From NCBI RefSeq assembly GCF_014836335.1, contig NZ_JACSRA010000006.1, positions 1 through 64,000 on the forward strand: a DNA stretch of 64,000 nucleotides. Direction: 5' to 3'. Shown here in pieces: positions 1 to 9,014 of this stretch. The DNA comes from Clostridium cibarium. GTDB lineage: Bacteria > Bacillota > Clostridia > Clostridiales > Clostridiaceae. Numbering within the stretch: position 1 is the stretch's first letter; each line of letters begins with the position of its first letter. The notes beneath the pieces were generated by a model that made no database searches, was not told where the DNA came from, and worked only from the letters and a program-made list of their open reading frames with translations. A program made the position numbers and the translations under genes.

Positions 1-25
1 CCAGGATCAAACTCTCAATAAAAAG
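1..25 (-). rRNA. 16S rRNA gene, first bases only
   Basis: The reverse complement of the first 15 bases reads AGAGTTTGATCCTGG, the universal bacterial 16S 5' end (the 27F primer site). The gene therefore runs leftwards out of the window and only its start is present. The mature 5' end is placed near base 25 by comparison with other 16S genes, so that boundary is approximate. Confidence 0.9.
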
Positions 26-91
26 TTTAATCTACTCAAAAAACTTACTCTAAAAGAATTGCTGGTTTTTAACTTATTTATATCTGTTCAA

Positions 92-104
92 TTTTCAAAG
101 ACCA
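92..104 (-). promoter_or_regulatory. boxA-like rRNA antitermination site
   Basis: On the minus strand this reads TGGTCTTTGAAAA, close to the boxA consensus TGCTCTTTGAAAA that recruits Nus factors to rRNA transcripts. It lies between the rRNA promoter and the 16S 5' end, as expected for a leader boxA. Confidence 0.6.
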
Positions 105-134
105 TTTTGTTTGTCGCCCTCAAGCGACTTTCTT

Positions 135-163
135 ATCTTATCACCTATACAAACTCTTGTCAA
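135..163 (-). promoter_or_regulatory. rRNA operon promoter
   Basis: On the minus strand there is a perfect TTGACA (163-158), a 17-nt spacer and TAAGAT (140-135), a strong sigma-A promoter about 110 nt upstream of the 16S gene. Further upstream, 164-460 is AT-rich with no gene; additional tandem rRNA promoters may be there, but I see none with a clear hexamer pair. Confidence 0.8.
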
Positions 164-464
164 CACCTTTTTTAAACATTAATTTTTAAAAAGTGACTTG
201 ATTTGTTTAGCCGATGTACATAATGTTATCACATATACTTTTATTTTAATAATAAGCATATACACCGAGTTAGCATTAGATTATTATTTCGCCATATTTC
301 TCACTTTTTCAAATCAATATATATATTGATACACTAGGCATAGTTTGTGCATCTTTATAATATTTATACTACTATATTTAAAATAATTTATATATCTACA
401 TCATAAATTTATATTATTTTAAACTAAAAGTAATAAACTCTAAAGAAAGTAATAAGATATTTTA

Positions 465-473
465 TGCTATAAT
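465..473 (+). promoter_or_regulatory. Extended -10 promoter of the DUF1002 gene
   Basis: TGCTATAAT, an extended -10 element, lies 34 nt before the start codon of the DUF1002 gene. No good -35 hexamer is found 17 nt upstream, which is tolerated in extended -10 promoters. Confidence 0.5.
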
Positions 474-506
474 TATACAAAACTAAATAATGTAAGGAGA
501 TTAATT

Positions 507-1391
507 ATGAAATCAAAATCATTTATAAACAAATTAATGTTATCATTATTATCATTAACTATTATTACTTCACCTTTTAGCAGCACTAAGGTTTCTGCTG
601 ATTCTTATAAAGTTGTAACTTTAGGAGCTGATTTAAATCAAGAACAAAAAAATGAAATGCTAAAATACTTTAATGTTACTAAAAATGATGCAAATGTAAT
701 AGAAATAACTTCAAAAGAGGAATATGCTGCTTTAGGAAAAGTAGCTACAGCAACACAATTAGGAAACAAATCAATATCTTGCTCTTATGTTGAACCAACC
801 AATAGTGGTGGCTTAGATATAAGCACTAACAATCTAACATGGGTTACTGACAATATGATAAAAAATTCTCTTATAACTGCTGGGATTAAAAATGCAACTG
901 TAAAAGCCTCTGCTCCATTTAAAGTATCTGGAACTGCTGCTCTTACAGGCATACTTAAAGGATTTGAAAATAGTTCTAGCGGAGAAAAAATTGATGATAG
1001 CAAAAAAGAAGCTGCTAATAACGAAATTGTAGTTACAGGAGCCTTAGGCGACAAGCTTGGCCAAGATGATGCCACAAATCTTATAAATAATGTTAAAAAA
1101 GATGTAATTAAGGAAAAACCAAAAACTGATGAAGAGTTAAATAAAATAGTAGATAAAGAAGTTAAAGAATTTAAGGACAAACTATCAGATGATGACATAA
1201 ATAATATCAAAACATTAATGTCAAAAATTAATGATCTACATTTAGACTATAGCTCAATAAAAGATCAACTTAATGATGTAACAAAACAATTGAAAGATAA
1301 ATTAACTAGCACTGAAGCTAAGGGGTTCTTCTCAAAGGTTGGGGATTTCTTTTCTGGAATTTGGGATTCAATAACTAGTTTATTTTCATAA
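507..1391 (+). CDS. Secreted DUF1002 family protein (YpuA-like)
   Basis: A 294-residue protein with a Sec signal peptide: lysine-rich start, hydrophobic core at about residues 9-26, and a likely cleavage near SADSYK. The middle (about 35-270), with TLGADLNQEQ, GKVATATQ and the ISCSYVEP segment, resembles the DUF1002 family typified by Bacillus subtilis YpuA, whose function is unknown. The C-terminus is charged and helical, then ends in an amphipathic FFSKVGDFFSGIWDS stretch that could sit on a membrane. The ATG follows AAGGAG at good spacing. It faces the large subtilase gene across a shared terminator, and both products are exported; no functional link is shown. Confidence 0.8.
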   Translation: MKSKSFINKLMLSLLSLTIITSPFSSTKVSADSYKVVTLGADLNQEQKNEMLKYFNVTKNDANVIEITSKEEYAALGKVATATQLGNKSISCSYVEPTNSGGLDISTNNLTWVTDNMIKNSLITAGIKNATVKASAPFKVSGTAALTGILKGFENSSSGEKIDDSKKEAANNEIVVTGALGDKLGQDDATNLINNVKKDVIKEKPKTDEELNKIVDKEVKEFKDKLSDDDINNIKTLMSKINDLHLDYSSIKDQLNDVTKQLKDKLTSTEAKGFFSKVGDFFSGIWDSITSLFS

Positions 1392-1414
1392 AAGTAATAA
1401 TTCAAAATAAAAAA

Positions 1415-1448
1415 GTAAGCTATCTAAATCAAAGTTTAGATAGCTTAT
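1415..1448. terminator. Bidirectional terminator between DUF1002 gene and subtilase
   Basis: Inverted repeat AAGCTATCTAAA / TTTAGATAGCTT with A-rich sequence on the left and T-rich sequence on the right, so it can end both converging transcripts. Confidence 0.8.
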
Positions 1449-1456
1449 TTTCTAAA

Positions 1457-4400
1457 TTAACTATTCTTCTTTCTTCTTTTCCCTGATATAAACAATCCAG
1501 CACCTGATACTAAAGCTATTAAAGTGACGCCTAAAATCATAGATAATGAATTTTTATCTCCAGTTTTTTCAGACAAGCCGCTCTTATTTCCTGTTGAATT
1601 TGTATTCATTGCTCCATTATCTGGATTACCATCTTTATTATCAACTAATTTTTCAGCTATTGTAAATTTAGTGAAATGAGATGTTTCAAATACAAATTCT
1701 GAAGATTCATTTAGGAATTCTCCTCCTATCTCTTTCCAAGTATTTGTACTTTCATCATAATAATATGCTGCTAGTTTCCCTTTATCCAAATTCTTAAGTT
1801 GATCATCTGTAATTTTAATTGATACTTTTACCTTATTACCATTAAAATCACTTATAACCTTTCCGTGTGAATTTGTTAATGATAAATCAATTATTTCTCC
1901 TATTGACTTCAATGTTGATAACAAGTCTCTATCTTCATAAATCTTTTGATCAAAACTTACTGTTCCAGTTGAAGCTAGTTCTAACAACTTGCTTGGAAGA
2001 ACGATCTTTGTATTTGGTGAAGTAACAATTGAATCTCTTGATACATCTTCAATTATAGCTCTTAAATTTTCTCCGCTTGTACTTTCATATACAAATGCAT
2101 TATCTCCAGCAGGTTTAATATTTTTGCTATGTGTTATTATGTGTCTATTTCCTTCAATTCTTTCAAATGAACTTTGTGATATTCTAAATGACTTCTTAGT
2201 AACATTAGATTTATTTCCTGATTTATCTACAGCATAAGCTTCTAAAACATAATCACCTTCAACATCCAACTTCTCACCATTATATTCTTTACCATTTAAT
2301 AGTAATGTTAACTTAGCATCCTTGTCATCTACAGTAGCAATTGGAGTAATAGGAGTGTAATAAGTTTGTCCATCTTTAACTCCATTAATATCAACTACTG
2401 GAGCAGTAGTATCAACTTGAACAAAGGTTTTACTATGCACACTAACATTACCTGCATAATCCACTACCCTTGCATAAACAGCAGTATCATTATCTACTTC
2501 AATTTTGCCTGTATATTTAACATAGTTTGTGCCATCGAAACTATACTCTATTCTATCCACTTGATTTTCATCTGTTTTTATTTCTACTTCTACAGGTTTG
2601 TTTGTTTCTCTTAGCACATCAATGCTTGGTGCATTCGGTGCAACTTTATCTAAAATTACTTTAATATCATCTGAAACCTTATTCCCAAATTCATCTTCAG
2701 CTAATAAGCTAACATGATTTAATCCATCATTTAAATTTATATCTTTTGAAAATTCTTTCTCTAATAACCTTTCATCTGATACTGGTTGGCTGTCAAAATG
2801 TATTAAACAATCTCCATTTAAATAGAATGAATATCCAAACATGTTATCTGTCACTTTACCACTTACATTAAATTTAGAATTATTGGTATATATATTCCCA
2901 TCTTCTCTTATTAATGGCAAACTCATAGAAATCTTAGGTAAAGTTTCATCATAGTATGCTTTATATGCATAATTGGCTACTATTTTTCCATCATTATCTT
3001 CTGCATATACCTTCAACAAGTTATTTCCATTCTTTACCGAAAAATCGTAAGTAAATGTTAAATCACTATTTATATTTACATCTTGTCCATTAATCTTTAG
3101 AACTTTTGCATTCTTATTTACATGTCCCAAAACTTTGTAAATACCATTTTTAACTTGGCTAGCTTTTATAAATTGAGCAAAACTCAAATTATCTATAGTA
3201 ACATTTAATTTACTTAAAGAATTGCCTTTTACAACTGTCATATTCTTCACTGTACTGTTCCCAGCCTTATCTGAAACTAAAAGCTTAATTGAATTTAATC
3301 CATCTTTTAAGCTTACTTCCCCAGTTGCCTGTCCACTTTTTAGATCTAATGTAGTGCTGGAAGTACCATTTTTCAAATATCCTGTCACGCCTGTATCATC
3401 TTTTACTGAAACATTAAACTTAATACTATTATCTTCAGTAGTAAAATAAGGACTTGCGTCTCCTATATTTGGATCCACAGTAACTTCTGGATTTTTTGTA
3501 TCTAAGATAACTTTATATTCTTTATCTAAAATATTTTTTCCACCCTTGTCTTCAGCCTGAATTTTAATTGTATTTATTCCTTCTTTAACATCTACTGGAG
3601 CTTCAAAATAGTTACTAGTTATTGCAACTTCTTTTCCATTAACAATTAGCTTTCCTAAATCATTACCTGCAGTTCCTTCTACAACATATTTACCATTAAC
3701 TAATTCTGCCTGTCCAATAACTAATCCATCTTCCATTCCAGAAATGGCAATAGTTTTAAGATCATCAGCTTTAAGCTTTTCTGAAGCTTCTGTATAATTT
3801 CCAGCATTATCATATCCAGCTATTTGAACTGTATTGATTTCTCCCTCATTAAATGGTATTTCACTGGAATAAATACCATTAACCTCTGTTATATCACTCT
3901 CTTTAATAGCAATAATTTTCCCATCTATTGCAGCTGTAAAACTATTGTCAGGGCCTGATCCACCATCATTATCTGCTTCCTTCCACTTCAATTTATAGTG
4001 GATGCCACCTTTTGAATCTTTATATTTTTCTACACCTTCTATCTTAATTTCTGGTGCAACTGAATCTAATTTTACAGGAAGATCTAATACTTGTTCTTTA
4101 CTTCCTTCAAGTTCCATGGAATTAGTTATTCTTATTTTATACTCCCCATCTTTAGCTTTCTCTTCTTTTCCTGTAGAAGAATTATATACTGTTCCATCCC
4201 ACTTAGCACCATTTAAATACTTGGCATCTTCCTTACCTGAAGCATAATCACTATACATAGTTTTAACTACTCTTGGAGATACATAAAGATCCTTTATAAC
4301 ATTTCCATCTTTATCTATCACTTGTGCTTTTAACTCTTTAGAATTTCTTAACATGTATAAAGCGGGGAATAAATTATCCTTTATCCCATCTCCATTTGGT

Positions 4401-6952
4401 GAAATAGCAACTTTATCCTTTTCTATGAATAATTCATCATTCTTTATTGTTGATCCTAAATAATTATTTTTCCCATTTGAATAAGTCATTAATCCTGTTG
4501 TACCAATCTTATAATCACTGCTACCAACATACTTCGGAGCATCTACTATACTTTCCTTTCCCCAATCACCATAAAACCCCATATATGGCACTGATAGCGA
4601 AGGTTCAGCCAAATCTTCTGAAGTAAAGTGAATATATCCCTCAACAAAGTTTTCTGTAGCTACTTTGTCACTTAAATTCAATGTAGCCGTAACTTCAGCT
4701 GTAGAATTTGCTTTAACCACAACCTCATTTTTATCTAAAGTTACTCCTGATCCCTCAAGTTCAACTTCATGAATTTTATTATTATCTCCAATAACTTCAC
4801 CATAAGCTTTTTCATTTTCTAGTTTATAAGTTATATCCTTTGATCCATAATTCTTTAACTCTAGATTAAATATAGTCTTCTTTCCAATTTGTTTTAATGC
4901 TGCTGCAGCTTTCCCATCCTTATAAGTTACTGTTACATTATTTTTGATAGCATTCTCTATTTGCATTAAACCAGCACCTTGTCTTCTTGTTGAATAAGGT
5001 ATTGATTTACTAGAATCATACTTATCAATCATTATCTTAGCTGTATTCATAGCGGTATTTTTTGCGAATGTAACTAAATCTTTCCCCTTTAATCCAATCT
5101 TTTTCTCCTTTATTCCTTGAAGAATCAACGCCTCTGACCCTGAAGAATGAGGAGCCGCCATTGATGTTCCACTCATTACTTGGTAAGAGTTATTATTTGC
5201 TAAAGAATAAATATCTCCACCTGGTGCTGTTATCTCTGGCTTAAATTCTAAATCAGGAGTTGCTCCCCATGATGAGAACTGAGACATATCATCCTTATCT
5301 GTATTCTCAATTCCTGAAACAGAACCATCAGAGCTAAATTTAAACTCATCATCTCCAAGTTTTATATTATCCTTCATAACTAATGCATCTGCTCTACCTA
5401 AACTAAATACAGGAGAAGTAATATTTGATATTCCCATTCCAAAAGGAAGATTTCCACCTGCTTCATGGTTATATATAATTACCCCTGCAGCTTTATGAGC
5501 TATTGCATTATCATATTTACTTTGGAACGTAGTCACTCCTCTTTCAATTAATGCAATCTTTCCACTTAAATCTTGCCCATGAAAATCATCTTGTCCATCT
5601 TTTATAATACCTTTTCCACAATCAACTACCTTATGGTAATCTCCTAAAGCAGCTAAATTACTTCCTTCAGTATTACTAAAAAATACTTTTCCTTTTGTCC
5701 CTTTATTTGATTCATAACTAACTTGTGGTAAAACTGTGCTAGAGTTTTCCATAGAAGCTATTGAGAATGCTCCTTTTGCTGTAGAAGGTGAACTAACTGT
5801 AGCTGTATCTTTTAATCCTGTCTCATCTGTTGGTTGTCCACTTGTGTTGGATGTTGTTGTTGTTTGCGAATTTCCTGCTGAAATAACACATATAACACCA
5901 GCATCTGTGGCATTTTTAACTGCCATATTTTCTGGATCCTCCTCTGCCGAAAAACCTGGTCCACCACCAAGACTCATGTTTATAACATCTGCACCTAATT
6001 TCACCGAATCTTCCATGGCTGCTATGATATCATCATCATAAGCAGATGGTGTAGCTGGATTGTTTGTGAATACCTTCATAGCTAAAAGCTGTGCTTCTGG
6101 AGCAACACCTTTCACTGCTTTAAAAGTACCTGTATCATTATCATCTCCATTAGCTGCAACTATACCTGCAACGTGCATACCATGTTGACTTCCATCATCA
6201 ATTACATTATCATTACCATCTGCATAATTATATCCAAACGGAACTTTATCAGTAAAATGCGTACCATAATGAAGCTTGTCTATATTTACTTTAACATCTT
6301 CACCTTTTAACTTGATTTTGCTAGTATCTATTTTTTGAAGGTCTTTGTGTCTATAATCAATTCCTGTATCTATAATTGACACTACCATTCCTTCACCTTT
6401 ATACCCAAGATCTTTCCAAACATCTGTTGCTCCAGTTATTTTCTTTGCAAATTCCATATCCGGCTTAAATGATCTCACTTCTGTAACTGTTTTTACCCCA
6501 TCTATAGCACTTATAGCACCTATATTTTTTCTTTTTGTATTAATTGAAAAACCATTAACTAAATAACCAAAACTTCTTTTAACAGTAGTTCCAGTTATAG
6601 CTTCAACCTGACTAATAACATTGCTTTGAGACGATTTGACTCCTTCTTCTTTTTCTTTTACTGAATCAGTATAATCAGTTCCATCATCCTTAATTGCTGG
6701 TGAATCCTCTAATTGAACTATAACTCTAATGTCCTCTTCTAAACCAGAAGTTGTTCCATTTTCGTTAAATGAATTACCTTTAATGTACTTTGCTTGATTT
6801 GTTAATTTTTCCTCAAGTTGATTCTTTGCAGCTTCCTTTAACACATTTGTAGGCACTTCTTTTCCCAGTGCTGTTAATACACTACTATTCAGTATCACTG
6901 TAGTAGTTAGTGCTAAAGTAGTCATAAGAGAAATAAACCTTTTACTCTTCAT
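1457..6952 (-). CDS. Cell-wall subtilisin-like serine protease (S8, lactocepin/C5a-peptidase type)
   Basis: An 1831-residue cell-envelope protease. Order: signal peptide (1-30), propeptide with inhibitor-I9 features (about 75-165), S8 catalytic domain with Asp195 (IIDTGID), His257 (QHGMHVAG), oxyanion Asn361 (ISAGNS) and Ser597 (SGTSMAAP). A PA domain is inserted at about 410-540 (GKIALIERG). Fn3-like and many Ig-like/Big-type repeats follow (about 680-1650), including the SPNGDGIKD turn seen in C5a peptidases. The C-terminus is a sorting-signal look-alike: SEKTG, a hydrophobic helix, then KRRKK. The motif is not a canonical LPXTG, so sortase anchoring is inferred. The usual Thr after the catalytic His (HGTHVAG) is Met here. 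It probably degrades extracellular protein to peptides. The ATG has a GGGGG ribosome binding site. Confidence 0.92.
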   Translation of the reverse strand: MKSKRFISLMTTLALTTTVILNSSVLTALGKEVPTNVLKEAAKNQLEEKLTNQAKYIKGNSFNENGTTSGLEEDIRVIVQLEDSPAIKDDGTDYTDSVKEKEEGVKSSQSNVISQVEAITGTTVKRSFGYLVNGFSINTKRKNIGAISAIDGVKTVTEVRSFKPDMEFAKKITGATDVWKDLGYKGEGMVVSIIDTGIDYRHKDLQKIDTSKIKLKGEDVKVNIDKLHYGTHFTDKVPFGYNYADGNDNVIDDGSQHGMHVAGIVAANGDDNDTGTFKAVKGVAPEAQLLAMKVFTNNPATPSAYDDDIIAAMEDSVKLGADVINMSLGGGPGFSAEEDPENMAVKNATDAGVICVISAGNSQTTTTSNTSGQPTDETGLKDTATVSSPSTAKGAFSIASMENSSTVLPQVSYESNKGTKGKVFFSNTEGSNLAALGDYHKVVDCGKGIIKDGQDDFHGQDLSGKIALIERGVTTFQSKYDNAIAHKAAGVIIYNHEAGGNLPFGMGISNITSPVFSLGRADALVMKDNIKLGDDEFKFSSDGSVSGIENTDKDDMSQFSSWGATPDLEFKPEITAPGGDIYSLANNNSYQVMSGTSMAAPHSSGSEALILQGIKEKKIGLKGKDLVTFAKNTAMNTAKIMIDKYDSSKSIPYSTRRQGAGLMQIENAIKNNVTVTYKDGKAAAALKQIGKKTIFNLELKNYGSKDITYKLENEKAYGEVIGDNNKIHEVELEGSGVTLDKNEVVVKANSTAEVTATLNLSDKVATENFVEGYIHFTSEDLAEPSLSVPYMGFYGDWGKESIVDAPKYVGSSDYKIGTTGLMTYSNGKNNYLGSTIKNDELFIEKDKVAISPNGDGIKDNLFPALYMLRNSKELKAQVIDKDGNVIKDLYVSPRVVKTMYSDYASGKEDAKYLNGAKWDGTVYNSSTGKEEKAKDGEYKIRITNSMELEGSKEQVLDLPVKLDSVAPEIKIEGVEKYKDSKGGIHYKLKWKEADNDGGSGPDNSFTAAIDGKIIAIKESDITEVNGIYSSEIPFNEGEINTVQIAGYDNAGNYTEASEKLKADDLKTIAISGMEDGLVIGQAELVNGKYVVEGTAGNDLGKLIVNGKEVAITSNYFEAPVDVKEGINTIKIQAEDKGGKNILDKEYKVILDTKNPEVTVDPNIGDASPYFTTEDNSIKFNVSVKDDTGVTGYLKNGTSSTTLDLKSGQATGEVSLKDGLNSIKLLVSDKAGNSTVKNMTVVKGNSLSKLNVTIDNLSFAQFIKASQVKNGIYKVLGHVNKNAKVLKINGQDVNINSDLTFTYDFSVKNGNNLLKVYAEDNDGKIVANYAYKAYYDETLPKISMSLPLIREDGNIYTNNSKFNVSGKVTDNMFGYSFYLNGDCLIHFDSQPVSDERLLEKEFSKDINLNDGLNHVSLLAEDEFGNKVSDDIKVILDKVAPNAPSIDVLRETNKPVEVEIKTDENQVDRIEYSFDGTNYVKYTGKIEVDNDTAVYARVVDYAGNVSVHSKTFVQVDTTAPVVDINGVKDGQTYYTPITPIATVDDKDAKLTLLLNGKEYNGEKLDVEGDYVLEAYAVDKSGNKSNVTKKSFRISQSSFERIEGNRHIITHSKNIKPAGDNAFVYESTSGENLRAIIEDVSRDSIVTSPNTKIVLPSKLLELASTGTVSFDQKIYEDRDLLSTLKSIGEIIDLSLTNSHGKVISDFNGNKVKVSIKITDDQLKNLDKGKLAAYYYDESTNTWKEIGGEFLNESSEFVFETSHFTKFTIAEKLVDNKDGNPDNGAMNTNSTGNKSGLSEKTGDKNSLSMILGVTLIALVSGAGLFISGKRRKKNS

Positions 6953-7003
6953 TATAATCCCCCTTTTTATTCTCTAATTGTAATTATTTTCATATTGTTG
7001 TCT

Positions 7004-7032
7004 ATTTTACATCTAATTTTTTCCCTTGTAAA
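7004..7032 (-). promoter_or_regulatory. Promoter of the subtilase gene
   Basis: On the minus strand TTTACA (7032-7027), a 17-nt spacer and TAAAAT (7009-7004), about 50 nt before the protease start codon. Confidence 0.55.
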
Positions 7033-7163
7033 TATAATTTTAACTATTCTTCTTAAAAATTATATTTAAATACAAAAACTGAACTTTTTATATTTTTTTC
7101 CTTTATATTTTATTCATTTACATAGTTATACTTATTTTTTTTAATACTTTATTCTAAAAAATA

Positions 7164-7199
7164 AAGGATTAGTCTAAAATTCACAATAGACCAATCCTT
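7164..7199 (-). terminator. thiC terminator
   Basis: AAGGATTAGTCTA pairs imperfectly with TAGACCAATCCTT across an 11-nt loop. On the minus strand it is followed by a T-rich run (rc of 7151-7163), 30 nt after the thiC stop codon. Confidence 0.75.
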
Positions 7200-7228
7200 G
7201 TTTTTTCTATATTTTGTATATTTTTATA

Positions 7229-8536
7229 TTAATCTCTAAGTATATTTAAATCTTCTCCACTAAGAATCTTCTTCATTGTCCTCATAGAACACATTTTTCC
7301 ACACATTGTGCATGATTCTTCATCATGTGGTTGTGATTCGGCTCTATATCTTCTTGCCTTTTCACCGTCAATAGCTAAGCTAAACATAGCTTCCCAATCT
7401 AAATCAGCTCTTGCTTTACTCATAGCATTATCTAAATCTCTTGCCCCTTTAACTCCTTTAGCTATATCTGCTGCATGAGCTGCAATCTTTGAAGCTATAA
7501 TACCTTCCTTCATATCTTGTAAATCTGGTAATCTTAAATGTTCCGCTGGAGTAACATAGCATAAAAAATCAGCTCCATAAGTAGCAGCAATAGCTCCTCC
7601 AATTGCTGATGTTATATGATCATACCCTGGTGCTATATCTGTAACTAATGGTCCTAAAACATAAAATGGTGCTCCATGACATAACTTCTTTTCTAATAAC
7701 ATATTAGCTTGTATTTCATTAAGTGCCATATGTCCAGGTCCTTCGATTATAATTTGTACATTTTTTTCCCAAGCTCTCTTTGTAAGTTCTCCTAAAGTAA
7801 TAAGTTCCTTTATTTGACTAGCATCAGTGGAATCATTAATTGACCCTGGTCTTAATGCATCTCCCAAAGATATAGTCATATCATATTTAGAACAAATATC
7901 TAAAAGTTTATCAAAATGCTCATAAAACGGATTTTCTTTGTTATTTAACTCCATCCATGCAAATAATAACGAACCACCTCTTGACACTACACTAGTTAAT
8001 CTATCATTTCTCTTTACTGTTTCAACAGCTTCTCTGTTAAGCCCTGCATGTATTGTTATAAAGTCAACCCCATCTTGACCATGCTTATCTACCACATCTA
8101 AAAATTCTTCAGCAGTTATATCTTTTAATTCTTTATCATAAAAACCTACGGCATCATATATTGGTACAGTTCCAAGCATTGCTGTAGACATCTCTACTAT
8201 TTTTCTTCTCATGCCTTCAGTTTTCCCATAATTAGACAAATCCATTATAGCTTCTGCTTTCATTTCAAGAGCTACTCTTACTTTCTCTAATTCTTTATCA
8301 CATTCTGGGCAATCTTTTGAAATTCCAAGATTAACATTAATTTTAGTTTTAAGCCCCTGCCCTACACCTTCAGGACTAAGCGTTTTATGATTTTTATTTG
8401 CTGGAATTGCTACCTTTCCTTCTGCAACTAAATTTCTCAATTCTCCTGCATCCATATTTTCTTTTTTTGCTACTATTTCCATTTCTCTTGTAATGATGCC
8501 TTTTCTAGCTGCATCCATTTGTGTTGTGTAATTCAT
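7229..8536 (-). CDS. thiC: Phosphomethylpyrimidine synthase ThiC
   Basis: This radical SAM enzyme converts 5-aminoimidazole ribotide to HMP phosphate, the pyrimidine half of thiamine. The protein has 435 residues, the short anaerobe/archaeal size without the N-terminal extension of proteobacterial ThiC. ThiC signatures include the SRGGS segment, [15 protein letters not shown] and [16 protein letters not shown]. The C-terminal cluster ligands read CTMCGKMC, that is CX2CX3C, one residue shorter than the CX2CX4C of E. coli-type ThiC. I chose the ATG at 8536 because AGGAGGA lies 8 nt upstream; the longer frame to 8587 runs into the riboswitch terminator. Controlled by the upstream TPP riboswitch; no other thi gene is adjacent. 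Confidence 0.95.
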   Translation of the reverse strand: MNYTTQMDAARKGIITREMEIVAKKENMDAGELRNLVAEGKVAIPANKNHKTLSPEGVGQGLKTKINVNLGISKDCPECDKELEKVRVALEMKAEAIMDLSNYGKTEGMRRKIVEMSTAMLGTVPIYDAVGFYDKELKDITAEEFLDVVDKHGQDGVDFITIHAGLNREAVETVKRNDRLTSVVSRGGSLLFAWMELNNKENPFYEHFDKLLDICSKYDMTISLGDALRPGSINDSTDASQIKELITLGELTKRAWEKNVQIIIEGPGHMALNEIQANMLLEKKLCHGAPFYVLGPLVTDIAPGYDHITSAIGGAIAATYGADFLCYVTPAEHLRLPDLQDMKEGIIASKIAAHAADIAKGVKGARDLDNAMSKARADLDWEAMFSLAIDGEKARRYRAESQPHDEESCTMCGKMCSMRTMKKILSGEDLNILRD

Positions 8537-8562
8537 AAATGAATCCTCCTCATTTTTTTCTC

Positions 8563-8591
8563 TATAAAAAAAAGCTTGCCAAAGCAAGCTT
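8563..8591 (-). terminator. Riboswitch-controlled terminator in the thiC leader
   Basis: A perfect 8-bp stem AAGCTTGC/GCAAGCTT with a 4-nt loop is followed on the minus strand by seven T residues. It sits between the TPP aptamer and the thiC ribosome binding site, so thiC is most likely controlled by transcription termination. Confidence 0.85.
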
Positions 8592-8626
8592 AAAATTACT
8601 ACACAAATAATATAGTTAAATTAATA

Positions 8627-8712
8627 TTGCTTCCCTCCGATGGCATTATCCATATCAGGTTACAAGGGTTAGGATTTTACTCCCTCTCAGCCAAATTGGC
8701 ACCCCTAGCAAG
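8627..8712 (-). ncRNA. TPP riboswitch (THI element)
   Basis: On the minus strand it carries the conserved THI-box blocks in order: CTAGGGGTGCC, GGCTGAGAGGGA, ACCCTTGTAACCTGAT and GGATAATGCCATCGGAGGGAA. The P1 stem pairs CTTGC with GCAAT-side sequence. TPP binding should favour the terminator hairpin at 8572-8591 and shut off thiC. Confidence 0.95.
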
Positions 8713-8731
8713 TTTTCTTTATATTAATCTG

Positions 8732-8760
8732 ATTATACTATTATTCCCTCTTCATTTCAA
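8732..8760 (-). promoter_or_regulatory. thiC promoter
   Basis: On the minus strand TTGAAA (8760-8755), 17-nt spacer, perfect TATAAT (8737-8732). The predicted start lies about 12 nt before the TPP aptamer. Confidence 0.75.
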
Positions 8761-8819
8761 TACATCATAAAACAATACAATTTCACTACCAACCCCCTTT
8801 AAGTCCGCATTTTACCAGC

Positions 8820-8866
8820 ATATTCTTCAGAATATTACCATACAAGAATATTTATTCTTCAGAATA
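8820..8866. repeat. Two copies of a short palindrome upstream of the MocR gene
   Basis: ATATTCTTCAGAATAT at 8820-8835 is repeated as TATTCTTCAGAATA at 8853-8866, 32 bp apart. A half-copy (ATATTCTGAAT) lies at about 8980, just before the MocR start. The 300-bp gap between thiC and the MocR gene otherwise holds only promoters. These could be regulator operators; autoregulation by MocR is an inference. Confidence 0.5.
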
Positions 8867-9014
8867 TGTTCATTTTTTACCTTTATTAAAAACTTAATAT
8901 TCAAATGATTACTTCACTATTATGAGATAAAACATTCTTTTGTTCATGAACATATTGTAGAAAATTAAATTATACTGTGATATTCTGAATTTATATGGAT
9001 AGGAGGTATTAAAC

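Noticed and set aside
164-460. Second rRNA promoter in tandem
   Set aside because: AT-rich half-matches exist, but none combines credible -35 and -10 hexamers with 16-18 nt spacing.
7229-8587. Longer ThiC reading frame starting at 8587
   Set aside because: The extra 17 codons lie in the riboswitch terminator stem and have no ribosome binding site; AGGAGGA directs the start to 8536.
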